Shown here piece after piece: positions 1-9,909 of a DNA stretch of 64,000 nt (the stretch's first letter is position 1; each line of letters opens with the position of its first letter). Location: contig CM022672.1 of assembly GCA_012295275.1 (NCBI GenBank), positions 15,078,625 to 15,142,624 on the forward strand. The letters are read 5' to 3'. Below the pieces are notes generated by a model that made no database searches, was not told the DNA's origin, and saw nothing but the letters and a program-made list of their open reading frames with translations. A program made the position numbers and the translations under genes. The DNA is from Chrysomallon squamiferum. Lineage: Eukaryota; Mollusca; Gastropoda; Neomphalida; Peltospiridae.

Positions 1-166
1 AATATTATTCACAATCAAAACCAAACAAATAATTTAAAAAAAAAAAAAAAAAACTGTCTGAAATAATGGTAAAGATTATTAATGATTAAAGAAAATAAAT
101 GGAAGTAGTGCATTTTGCCTTAATGGTTTAAACAAGCTATCACCAAGCTCTAACAAGAGTGCTAAC

Positions 167-3100
167 CTCAAGAGCTCCACCCTGTACTTTCTTTATTCCT
201 ATCATATTGAGAGGCAGCAGATCATCTAGCATCATGACAGCATCACACACCATGTTAGAAAAGAATCCTTTCTGTGAGGCAACCAGTTTTGAACTCAGAG
301 CAGTAGCAGCACATTTCTCTAACAACTTTCTCTGTTCTCTACAATTATGAATAAAAACAGGTCAGTTATCTTCTTTTTTGTTCACATCTACATCTCTGTA
401 CTGTGGACAGAAAGCCATTGTGTATCTTCTACTGCAGTTTCATTTGTTGTATAATTATTTCATAAGACTATTCATACACTTTACACCAGGCAATACTAAT
501 CACAATTGGGATATATCTACTAACATCACAGCTCACTGCTTAATTGCAGAAAATGACTATGCAAAAATTGTACATCAAGCACATAGCATGAAAGGTCTAA
601 CATCTAAGGTAAGACTAGGCATAAGGAAAGCTTACTACGAGTAAGAAGAAAAAATCAGTATTATGTAGACTTGTGGACATAGGCATATACAATCCACTGT
701 GCACGATCATTAAAAATCATTAATGCTGATGAAAGTATTTGATGAACTTGTAAAAATAAGCCTACATGTACATTAAAAATGTGCAGTGTTCGACAAATTG
801 TACATACAGAGTTTGTTAGGTAAACACTGAATAGAACTTAACATGATTACACCTGTAACAGTTCCTTGATTTCAGACAAACATATTTTATTTCAAATAGT
901 AGACTGTTAATCTGAATTTGTTTGAATATATAACTATGCAGTTTATTCAGTGTTCACACAAGAAAATTAATATAACCATTTAAACATCCTACTGAAAATA
1001 ATTTTTCAAAAGTATCATTAGAACATTTTGTTTTAACACTTTCCTTTTTTCCTGAAAACATAATTTTTAGCAAGTAAGAACTAGGCAGAGTAAAACTTAC
1101 TTCATATCACTTTTCTTTGTTTTTACAGAAATTTCTTTTGTTTTTTCCACAGCCTGAAAAATAAACATGATTTTTGCCAAATAAAAAATCAAGAATTTGG
1201 TCCATTAGGCAAATGTGCAAAACATTTAAAAGACAAAATATTTAATCAGATGAATGTGACAAAATATAATTATACAGTTTCAGTTGTTAATCATTATTAT
1301 TTTGCCAAATAAAAAAATTTGTTTTTACAGATTTTCCATTTGTTTTTGTCACTGCAGTGGTGAAACATTTAAAAGACAAAATATTTAATCAGATGAATGT
1401 GACAAAATATAATTATACAGTTTCAAATCGTATGATTTTTGCCAAATAAAAAATCATGGTTGCGAGGAATTTGGTCCATTAGTGCCAAATGTCACTGCAG
1501 TGGTGAAACATTTAAAAGACAAAATATTTAATCAGATGAATGTGACAAAATATAATTATACAGTTTCAGTTGTTAATCGTATTATTTTGCAGACTTCAGA
1601 TGAATTGTAATTACTAAAAATTTGCAGTTGTTCACATTAGAAACCACTTGATATATTATTCTGTTTAAGTAAACGTGTATTATGTCCACTGCATATCAAG
1701 ATCAGATTTCAGTTCAACAGATAATAACCTCCTAAATGTAGCAACTGTTTCTTCAGGTTCTTTTTGTGACTTAATACTTACTAAATTTAATGCTTTTCTA
1801 TATGCCCTGATAATGATTTGTGGGTGAACTCCTTCCTCGACATAAGGTTTGGCCTGTTTTAGAAATTCCCCTGCAAGCAATGTTACAGTAGTCGTACCAT
1901 CTCCAACCTTTCAGAAAATACAACAGAAGAAAATTAGAACAGAAAATCTATGCCTGCAAAAGTTCACCAATAACAAATGTAAATTTAACAAGTCAGTGCT
2001 GTGTACAGAAAGGAATCAAGAACTTACTTCATCTTTTTGTAAATTTACGTTCAAACTGAAATATTGATAACTGTGTCTGTAAATCACTGCAGTGTATGTA
2101 TTTAGTGAGGAATTAAAAGGAAATGATGAAAGAATATTGATTTAATAAAGTTTTGCTACATACCTCAGCATCTTGAGATTTAGCAATGTCTACAAGAGTT
2201 CTTGCAGCAGGATGTATAACGTCTAAGGTCTTTAAAATAGTAGCTCCATCATTAGATATTGTGGCTTTTCCTATAATTAAAATATAACATGGAACATGTA
2301 TACTTCAGGTAATCATTTTTTTTTTTTTTTTTTTTTGAAAACTTGTCATAATTGTACTCAACTACCTAAGTAAGAAAAATAAAAGAATTGTAGCATGTAT
2401 TTATGAATCCAGATATTACCTCCAGAATCCACTATAAGTTTGTCCATCCCACGAGGACCAAGAGTTGTACGTACAGCATCAGAAACAGCCAGACATGCAC
2501 TTATGTTGCTGACAATTTGTGGGACACCCTGGGAGGTGTCTGTTCCCTCCTTCAGCAAGATGATTGGTGCTTGCTGAAGTTAAAATTAAAAATATCAAGT
2601 GTTTATTTTACATTATTATTCCATACACATCATGTAGGTGTGTAAAAGCTAAGAATTTGGAAACATTTTCATAACTATATAAATACATTTCAATCCTAAA
2701 TGTGATTCTCAATAACATTCTTCCATTTTATTAGTCATTCTCCTTAATGTTTTAGGTCTCATGTATTTGAAAACTGGTTTCTCCTTTAACAAACTCTACT
2801 TTGGAGTTTGGGTTTCTTTATGAATTCTTATCCTAGCTGGTGTGCATATTCGTTGGCTTATCTAAAGTCGTAAAGAACAGATAACTTTTGTGGAATTTTA
2901 TTCAGTTTACATAAGCATTAGTTTGGCTTAACATATTTCCTAAATATGTATGGCATGTTATAAAATAAGTTTATTTCATATATATATATGATATAGATTT
3001 TCACAGCTAACATTAGACTAGTGGGGAGAACTTTCTTTGGGCTCTGTCAAACACAACTTCTGTAAATTACTGATGTTTAAAATATCAGATTTATATTACG

Positions 3101-3396
3101 GGTGTGTTACTATAAATCTGATGGAAAGACAAAAGTATTCTTAAGATGATTAATTCTTACGTACAAACTGTCATTGTGTCAAGTAAGTACGACGAATATT
3201 TTATTGATATTTGGCAGTTGCTATGATACTTTTAAAAAATAATATAATTTGAATGAACCATCAGTGTAAAAAAATAAAACATTGTCTATTTTAAAAAATA
3301 ATAACTGTTTCTGTTTATTTTTTGCATCATGAAAATTGTTATGAATTAATAGTCAGATTGAAGAGATTAAAATCCGAACACATTTCTACTCACCAT
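167..3396 (-). CDS. CCT7: CCT7, T-complex protein 1 subunit eta (N-terminal 205 residues; gene runs off left edge)
   Basis: One subunit of the cytosolic group II chaperonin TRiC/CCT, which folds actin, tubulin and WD40 proteins with ATP. Coding exons on the minus strand are 3396-3394, 2573-2420, 2270-2164, 1907-1782, 1153-1101 and 338-167; all junctions are GT/AG and in phase, giving 205 residues. The start ATG is the last three bases of exon 1, directly before GTGAGT, and splices to a segment reading [12 protein letters not shown], the family N-terminus. Equatorial-domain motifs follow: [19 protein letters not shown] and [16 protein letters not shown] (nucleotide-binding region), then [12 protein letters not shown] and, in exon 6, [13 protein letters not shown] and [13 protein letters not shown], entering the apical domain. 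The remaining part (family length about 540 residues) lies off the window. The upstream neighbour is divergent. Seen: exons and motifs. Known: chaperonin role. Confidence is high because the similarity is continuous across six exons. Confidence 0.96.
1166..1590. repeat. Three-copy tandem repeat, 143-bp period, in CCT7 intron
   Basis: The block beginning ACATTTAAAAGACAAAA recurs at 1222, 1365 and 1508, exactly 143 bp apart each time. Each copy continues for about 60 nearly identical bases (through ATTATACAGTTTCA). Segments between the blocks (GCCAAATAAAAAAT and TTTGGTCCATTAG) are also shared but more variable, and copies 2 and 3 share CACTGCAGTGGTGAAA. The near-identity points to a recent local duplication. 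Confidence 0.85.
1318..1356 (-). pseudogene. Decayed copy of CCT7 exon 5 inside the 143-bp repeat
   Basis: On the minus strand this stretch reads CTGCAG then a segment resembling the true exon at 1153-1101; both end in TCTGTAAAAACAAA. About 13 bases at that end are identical and the rest is roughly 70 percent alike by eye. The copy opens with TGA in the corresponding region and lacks the GTAAGT donor, so it would not be a usable exon. It could also be chance A-rich similarity. Confidence 0.35.
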
Positions 3397-3413
3397 TTTG
3401 TCGGAATGTTTCT

Positions 3414-3426
3414 TTCTGGAAAATTC
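3414..3426. promoter_or_regulatory. Three-unit heat-shock element upstream of CCT7
   Basis: TTCTGGAAAATTC is a perfect inverted triplet of the HSF half-site (TTC nn GAA nn TTC), 18 bp upstream of the CCT7 start codon and probably in the 5' UTR or core promoter. Cytosolic chaperonin genes are known targets of heat-shock factors in other animals. Function here is inferred from the motif only. Confidence 0.5.
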
Positions 3427-3746
3427 CGATACGGGCGATAACTCTAACGCATTTCATCAAATAATAATTAATGACATTGTTATTTACGTTTCGTCTTTAT
3501 TTATTTACTTATTATGAATGAATGAATGAATTTTTAAATGTCTCATCTATGATGCACCAGAAGCAGTTGTTATCCATAATTAAAGGGCTATTATGTTAAT
3601 ATTATGATCGTTAATTAGACATAATTTCATTAAACTATTTTTAAAATTTTAGAATTAATTTATGGGATATGATGTTTTTGAATCTATTTGCCCGCATACA
3701 TATATATAGATATAGATATTATTTATTTCAGTTTTACGTTGCAATA

Positions 3747-3749
<3 letters not shown>

Positions 3750-3782
<33 letters not shown>

Positions 3783-3811
3783 CTCTCTTTATTTTATTTA
3801 TTTGTTTATTC

Positions 3812-3877
<66 letters not shown>

Positions 3878-3886
3878 TTTATTTAT
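3750..3886. repeat. Compound microsatellite (AT)n, (ATT)n, (TTTA)n
   Basis: AT dinucleotides to about 3780, then at least 14 ATT/TTA trinucleotides (3817-3860), then TTTA tetranucleotides to 3886. Pure simple repeat in the divergent promoter region. Confidence 0.95.
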
Positions 3887-4589
3887 TGCATACCATGAAG
3901 GCACAAAGTCGAATGAAATTTAAAAATAGGAATTCGAGATCAATGTAAGAGTTTATGTGCATGAGCGAGCGCCTATATCATAATGTGTTTTGTTCTTTAA
4001 TATTAAATGCTTTTCGAACATAATACCCTGGTAAGTAGCGTGCAGTGTTTGAATATCTAACAATGCTTATATATTCAACTGTCACATACTGATTAGATTT
4101 ACGTGACTGCCTTGAAAGAAGTCAAAACGAAACCAGGTTCAATAACAGCCTGACAAATCGTATTATATATATATACACTTGTAATACTCAACTCTGGTTG
4201 ATAACAGTAAACTCAGGCTATATTTCTCGCGGTTGTTATGTTTTGTTCAGACTTGCATTAATCGAAGCGAGAATTGCCAACATTTGCGTCAGTGGTAACA
4301 ATAAGGCGTAAGTTATATATTGTTTGTTCTGGATTTTATTTTGTGGATGGATAACGAATGTATTTGAAAATGTTCTTCATGAATATGTCTGTTTAACAGA
4401 ATCAGATTGGTAAGATAATTCAGAATTAAGGACATAAGAAAGTGCACGGCCGGCATTATAAATTGATCACAAAGAGAAATTGCTGTTAATAATACTAATA
4501 ATAATTCACTGAGCTATTACCGAAACATAAATACTATCAGGTCGGGAATAAAAGAGAAATATTAATTTGACCTCTAATACTATATCAAA

Positions 4590-6126
4590 ATGGATTTTTC
4601 GAAATTTCGACAGTCAGGTGATCTATCTGATATCACAGTAACCGTCGATGACTCGGAGTTCAAACTTCACAAATTCCCGTTATTTGCGAAGTCGGATTAC
4701 TTCTGCAGTTTGGCCCGGTCTGGATCGACGGATTCTACGGTTGAACTAGAATCATTTCCAGGAGGACCGCAAGTATTTAGTCTTGTAGCTGACTTCTGCT
4801 ATAACATGCCGGTTGACTTTACCAAGAACAATATCGTATACATAAGATGCGGAGCCGAGTACTTACGAATGAATGGGCTTGATAACTTGGCAGAAATATC
4901 CGAAAAATTCCTCCACGACACAATTACATCAGCAAAGATGAGTAGATCAACTGCAGGAATAATAACCCTTTTACTCTACTGCAGCACTGTAGAGAAATTA
5001 GCAGAGAAAACAGGAATTGTATCCCACTGCATTGAAGCACTGGTTGACTGTTGGCTAAAACCGCCAACAAAATTCAGTCCTACATTCAGAAAGCCTCAAC
5101 TAGATATTCACACTGACGATCTGGCTTTGAAGAACTTGTGTTCACTTCCAAGTATTTGGTTTGTTAATATTCTTGCACTGGGACGTGATAAGGGTGTTAA
5201 GTTGTCTGACTTAGCAGAGATGGCAGTAAAATATGTGTCATCTGTTCTTGAACGTGCAGAAACCGAAGACCCGAAGAGCAGATCCGAACAAGGAATAGCT
5301 AAAGCTATCGAAATCAAATCAACATCAACAATCGACGACAGTGACATCGATTTAAGCACTATATCAAAGAGTCCATCTATTATTACGCCACTAAGTCCGT
5401 CGCTTACGTCATCAGAAACACGTAGTTCATTAGTGAGTTCACCAGCTTCTAAAATCATCGACTGCAGCTTCAAAGAGAGTAAAAGAGAACCTGCTGCAGT
5501 CAGAGATCCAGGGAAAATTTTGGACGCTGTGTTGATGAGTCTACCAGAGGAGGCTTACTCTGGACCATTCATGACAACTGAATGGTTGACGAAGGTTCTG
5601 CGAGTTGCTACAGTTCGTGGGTGTTCGTGCCGAAGATTTTTAGTAAAGATAGCAAGTGAAATGCTAAACACGCTTTCGCCTGAAGATCTGTGCATTATAT
5701 CGCCCTCGGTGCTTCACGACATAGTGGTGGAGTCGTCTGGTCAGGATGGAGTGAATGCGGAAAAAGCTGCAAAACTTGTAGACACTTACATGTCAGAAAT
5801 GGCGAAAAAAGGAGTACTGACAGCCGAGACGTTCAAACTTCTTGCTTCGGCAGCGCCACCTGATTGCAGAAGCAGTCACGATAAAATATATGATGCTTTG
5901 GAATACATCTTGAAATCAGGTTGGTATTACAATATATCCAAATTTCCATCACCACCCCAAAAGGTTTTAGATCCCAATCAATCCCAGTATGACTGATAAA
6001 TATTATCACCATTTCAATCAGTTCTTTTCTCTTTGATGAAACTGTGATCTGTTACTAGTCATTATTACTGGGATCCAAAAGTTCAACTTGCTTTAAATAT
6101 AAATAAATAAATAAATATTATTTTAA

Positions 6127-6184
<58 letters not shown>

Positions 6185-7157
6185 AGAAAGACAAAATTAG
6201 CTCGGACCAGAGGCAGGAATTGCTGGACATTGTGAACTTTAACCTAATGAGTGAAGCAGGCCTTCAGAGGGCGTGCGATTCTCAGCTCGTGCCACCGTCT
6301 TACGTGGCCAGAGGAGCCCTCAGTCTTTGTGCCAGACTGAGAGCGGAACTCGATTCGGTTAAGTATATCGCTCAGATGCAGGAGCAGGAACTCCAGAAGT
6401 ATCATCGGCAAAAGTCGGACACGTCACCCCCGGGAAACGAACTCACTAACATGAAGAACCGATCAGATTCAGGTGGGTGTTTTTTTTTTTTTTTTTTTTT
6501 TTTGTTCCACTGAGTTTATATTTCTCTAGAAATCTAGAAAGAAAGAAAACAAAAATTATCATATATATTACATAATTTTTGTTTTATTTATCAAATATGT
6601 TTTAAATTCAGTCTTTTAAGCGATGAACCAGAAATTTTAAAATTTATAATTATAAAATATATTGAATGGTTTCCTACGATTACATCATAATATAACATTC
6701 ATTTGTTAGATAAATAATAATGTGTTCTGTTCTTTTGAGTTATTTTAAAATATACATCTGTTCGTTTTTCGTATCAACGTAGTAAATGTAATCTGACAGT
6801 GACTTGAACATTTATTTCTACACAGGTTTCTCTGAGATTCCTGCTAAAATCAGTCCCACATCAACCGACGCTGTCAAGGCTGCTCATGACGTTCTCTCTG
6901 CAGCTAGAACTAAACTGGCCACCCAGGATATTTCGAATTTCAGGCCTGTTCATCGATACCCTCCACAGTCCACTGCGTACGGCTACGTGGGAACAGTCGA
7001 ACATGACATCACTTTCGAGGATGAGATGGAATTCAAATTTGATCGATCTTTCAGAAGCCTCGACCAGAGAATCAGACAAAGGCCAACCTTTACAAGTTCC
7101 AGTTCATCAAACCATTCCACACCTCGGTCTTATTTCCCTTATTCTTACCGATACTAA
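4590..7157 (+). CDS. BTB/POZ protein with plant-type NPH3-like domain, 649 aa
   Basis: Three coding exons, 4590-5919, 6185-6472 and 6826-7157, joined in phase by GT/AG introns. The BTB domain (residues about 12-115) has SDITVTVDDSEFKLHKFPL, then VELESFPGGPQVF, FCYNM and CGAEYLRM, the order and spacing of the BTB domain of the plant NPH3/RPT2 family. A Ser/Thr-rich linker (about 218-305) splits two blocks resembling the NPH3 domain: TDDLALKNLCSLPS...GVKLSDLAEMAVKYV (about 175-218) and, after the linker, LDAVLMSLPEE, FLVKIASEML, KAAKLVDTYM, HDKIYDALEYILK (about 308-443), finishing in exon 2 with a segment like the family's final helices. A short coiled coil (about 494-516) and a basic, Ser/Tyr-rich tail follow. 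Plant relatives are about 600 residues and act as CUL3 adaptors in phototropism and auxin signalling; the animal role is unknown. Alternative: a very divergent BTB-BACK protein. Lying between CCT7 and PRC1 in similar AT-rich sequence, it does not look like contamination. Confidence 0.85.
6127..6182. repeat. (ATT)n microsatellite abutting a splice acceptor
   Basis: About 18 ATT units run directly into the CAG acceptor of the BTB-NPH3 intron 1 (exon begins 6185). No conventional pyrimidine tract lies between them, so the repeat takes the place of the polypyrimidine tract. On the other side of exon 2, a 23-base T run starts 7 bases after the donor. Confidence 0.9.
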
Positions 7158-7560
7158 CTATAAACGATGCGTAGATTTTGTTATATTTACCGATATTGGT
7201 TCGTATATATACTTCTATATAATAATAATTAATAATATTACTTTAAAACCTGAGCATTGTATTTAAGAAAGAAAGAAAAGAAAAAAAAAAAAAAAAAAAA
7301 AAATTGAAAATAAAAAAACCCCAAAACAACAACAGAAAACAAATGAAGAATAAGAAAAATTTCAAACTGAGTTTATAATTTTTGAAGAATCAACAAAAGT
7401 GTGGCTTTTATTTATTTTTATTATTTTAAATTTACAAACTGTAACAGTCAAACATTCAAGTCTACGCACTTATCTATTTACCTTTTATGGACATACATAT
7501 TCTGACATGCCACTGTAAACGTACTGATGGCATTATATCCATCTATCTATTTATCTATCT

Positions 7561-7598
<38 letters not shown>

Positions 7599-9786
7599 AA
7601 AGACAGTTTCTTAATCATTATTTACAAATTATTTTTATACTAATATTTCTTTTAATGACCGAAATTCGATCTGGCTCTTCAAACAAAAGCCTATTTTCAA
7701 AATATCCTAAAACTTTGAATTGTTGCATTTCTAATCTTACACGGTAAAACTAAAATTGATAAATCAAAAGCATATACGCTTTAATGAAATAAATTACTGT
7801 ATAATTATAACCATTTTATTCCAGTAATTATACTTGTATTTAACTATCGTGTTTAATTATAGTAGTTTTAAATTGTGATAGAAATACGCTTTCGTAAGTT
7901 TTCTTCTGGTCTTTTTAATGTGTTTTATGTAATATAAAATAACTACACAAAATAGTATTAATACACTGGGTCCTTTTATGGCTGTGTTTTACTGTCTGTG
8001 ATACAATTTTTAATTCAACTTGCTTTAAACGTCTTTTACATTGCATGTTTTGGTTTTGTTGTTGATTGTTTTTTTTTTTTTTTAAACTGTAATTCATTAA
8101 CGCATATGGACGCACAATACAAAATGACAAGATTTATTTTTCTTTAACGTTTTTCGGTTTCAATAAAATCATCGTCTCTGAGGAAACTACTACCTTTGGT
8201 CTGAGCAACGTATTCACTTTCGTTCAAATACTAACCCAGCTACAGGCAGTGAGACTGAGGATCAGTTTCATAAGAAACTTCAAAAAAAAAATTAAGAAAT
8301 AGAACTTTAAATACTGGAGACAGGGAACCCAGTGAATGAACTAGTAGATGAAAATCTAAGGTCTGTGCTAAAGGTTACAAGATCGCATTTATGATACAGG
8401 CAGTCAGCACTGGACATCTAAGAACTTACATGACCATGTAAAGTGTTAAAGCGTTAAAGTAGAGAACAGTGTTTTGAGTCAAAAACCAGTATGTTTGAAA
8501 ATATCTGTTGTGTATTTGTGTCTTTAAATATTTATATTCCTATTTTTCTATTTCTGGGACACCCATTATATTACTTGTTCATACATATCATAATTACACA
8601 TTCACCTTCGTTAATTTATTATATGCTGTGGTTGTACAAGACTAAATAAAAAATAGCCTAAATGGCATATTCAAAATCTTTCTTTCTTTCTTTTTTTTTT
8701 AAATACTCCGTCATCGTGATAATAGTCTTGCAGAATGGAATGAATTTCAAAATAAACTAGGCATAGGGTCAAAAGTGTATACCTGACTACGTTCACTGAC
8801 TATTCAGCATAGTCTAACTGGATATAAACAGTTATATAATCTAGGCTTTCGGTGAAATTTTCTTAATTCCTTTCTCTAAACAGTTCAAAAGTTCTTGTTT
8901 ATCACCTCCATTAACCTTTTCTTTCGTTCGTTATCTTTAGAATAACTCTCTGAAAGGCTTTACGCGTAACAAGGTCATATTAAAAGGATTGGGGAAAAAA
9001 TGGTTTGCAGAATTTCGCATAAACAGTATTTTGAAACCAATTTACATCGAAGATATTTTCCACATTGAAAACATAAAATAAACTATAATATAAAATTAAT
9101 AACAACAAAGTAACTTGAAGAACATGTATTTACGTTTAAAAAAATGATGTTTAGTTACTGAATATTTTTATTATTATTTTGTTAATCTCTTTTTCTCACT
9201 GTCAATGTATGCGTTTAATTATCAGTGTTCTGTTTATTGCACGGTGTCAGAGAACAGATATATATTAGTAAAAAAAATAACTCAATAAGTAAAGACAGTA
9301 AATCATAAACTTTTGAATGCCAAGATTCAAATTAACTGTTGTGTTTGCGATATTTAAACACCACTGTTAAACATCTCGGTGGCTAGAGACGACCACCAAT
9401 TAAAATTTCCTATTCTCGTATCGTGTTATTAATTAATATTTTCAGATGTTATCAAAGTAACGGAATACTGCGAAGTTTTAGAAAACTCACTTCCTATAAA
9501 GAAATAACTTACAGGTTAAAAATTAAAACGAATATAATTATTACAAAAACAGTATATCGGTAGAATTTTTAATATTATTATTATTTTTATCATGAATCGA
9601 TACTTTGATGTCAAGAACAGAAGCTGAAACTGAGCTGAAACAAATAAATAAATAAACCTAGTGTACATATTAGTAGTATAAACACAGGTGGAGACAAGTT
9701 GTTGGTGAAACCGATGACTCACAAAACGAGTGAGGTCCCTTCCTCAAACTAAACATGTACAGGAATGACGGGTAATTTTAAACTCT
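7158..9786. other. BTB-NPH3 3' UTR and intergenic spacer; no gene seen
   Basis: The first part is presumably 3' UTR; candidate AATAAA signals occur near 7308 and 7784. It contains a long A run (7282-7303), (AT)n at about 7565-7594 and AT-rich sequence. A stretch near 8160-8440 is less repetitive but has no open frame with family similarity. Short open frames here look random. Confidence 0.5.
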
Positions 9787-9822
9787 CCAATCAAAATAGA
9801 GCTTTCATTGAGTCCTTTCAAA
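9787..9822 (+). promoter_or_regulatory. CCAAT box and CHR-like element upstream of PRC1
   Basis: CCAAT at 9787-9791 and TTCAAA (reverse of the CHR core TTTGAA) at 9817-9822, 26 bp apart and about 90 bp before the PRC1 start codon. G2/M genes, including mammalian PRC1, are typically driven by NF-Y CCAAT boxes plus a CHR bound by MuvB complexes. The motifs are short, so the match could be chance. Confidence 0.35.
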
Positions 9823-9909
9823 TGAAAAGCGGCAATAAGAAGAGCAACTTAGAGTATTTAAAAATATTTTTTGTTTTTGTTGTTTTGCGGAAGCCAGCGC
9901 ATATAAACT

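Larger units (their letters stand above)
3397..4589. other. Divergent intergenic region between CCT7 and the BTB-NPH3 gene
   Basis: About 1.2 kb separates the two start codons. It carries the heat-shock element next to CCT7, an (AT)n / (ATT)n / (TTTA)n block (about 3750-3886), and on the right a possible 5' UTR exon for the BTB gene: GC-richer sequence ending at 4307 before GTAAGT, with a possible acceptor CTATCAG at about 4540. No other gene is visible. Short open frames over the ATT tract encode only isoleucine/tyrosine or leucine runs and are not genes. Confidence 0.5.

Noticed and set aside
3669-3948. Open frames with isoleucine, tyrosine or leucine runs
   Set aside because: They translate (AT)n and (ATT)n microsatellites; likewise the frames over TG, TA and ATT runs elsewhere in the window.
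5108-5473. 121-residue minus-strand frame inside the BTB-NPH3 exon
   Set aside because: Shadow of the coding strand, without similarity of its own.
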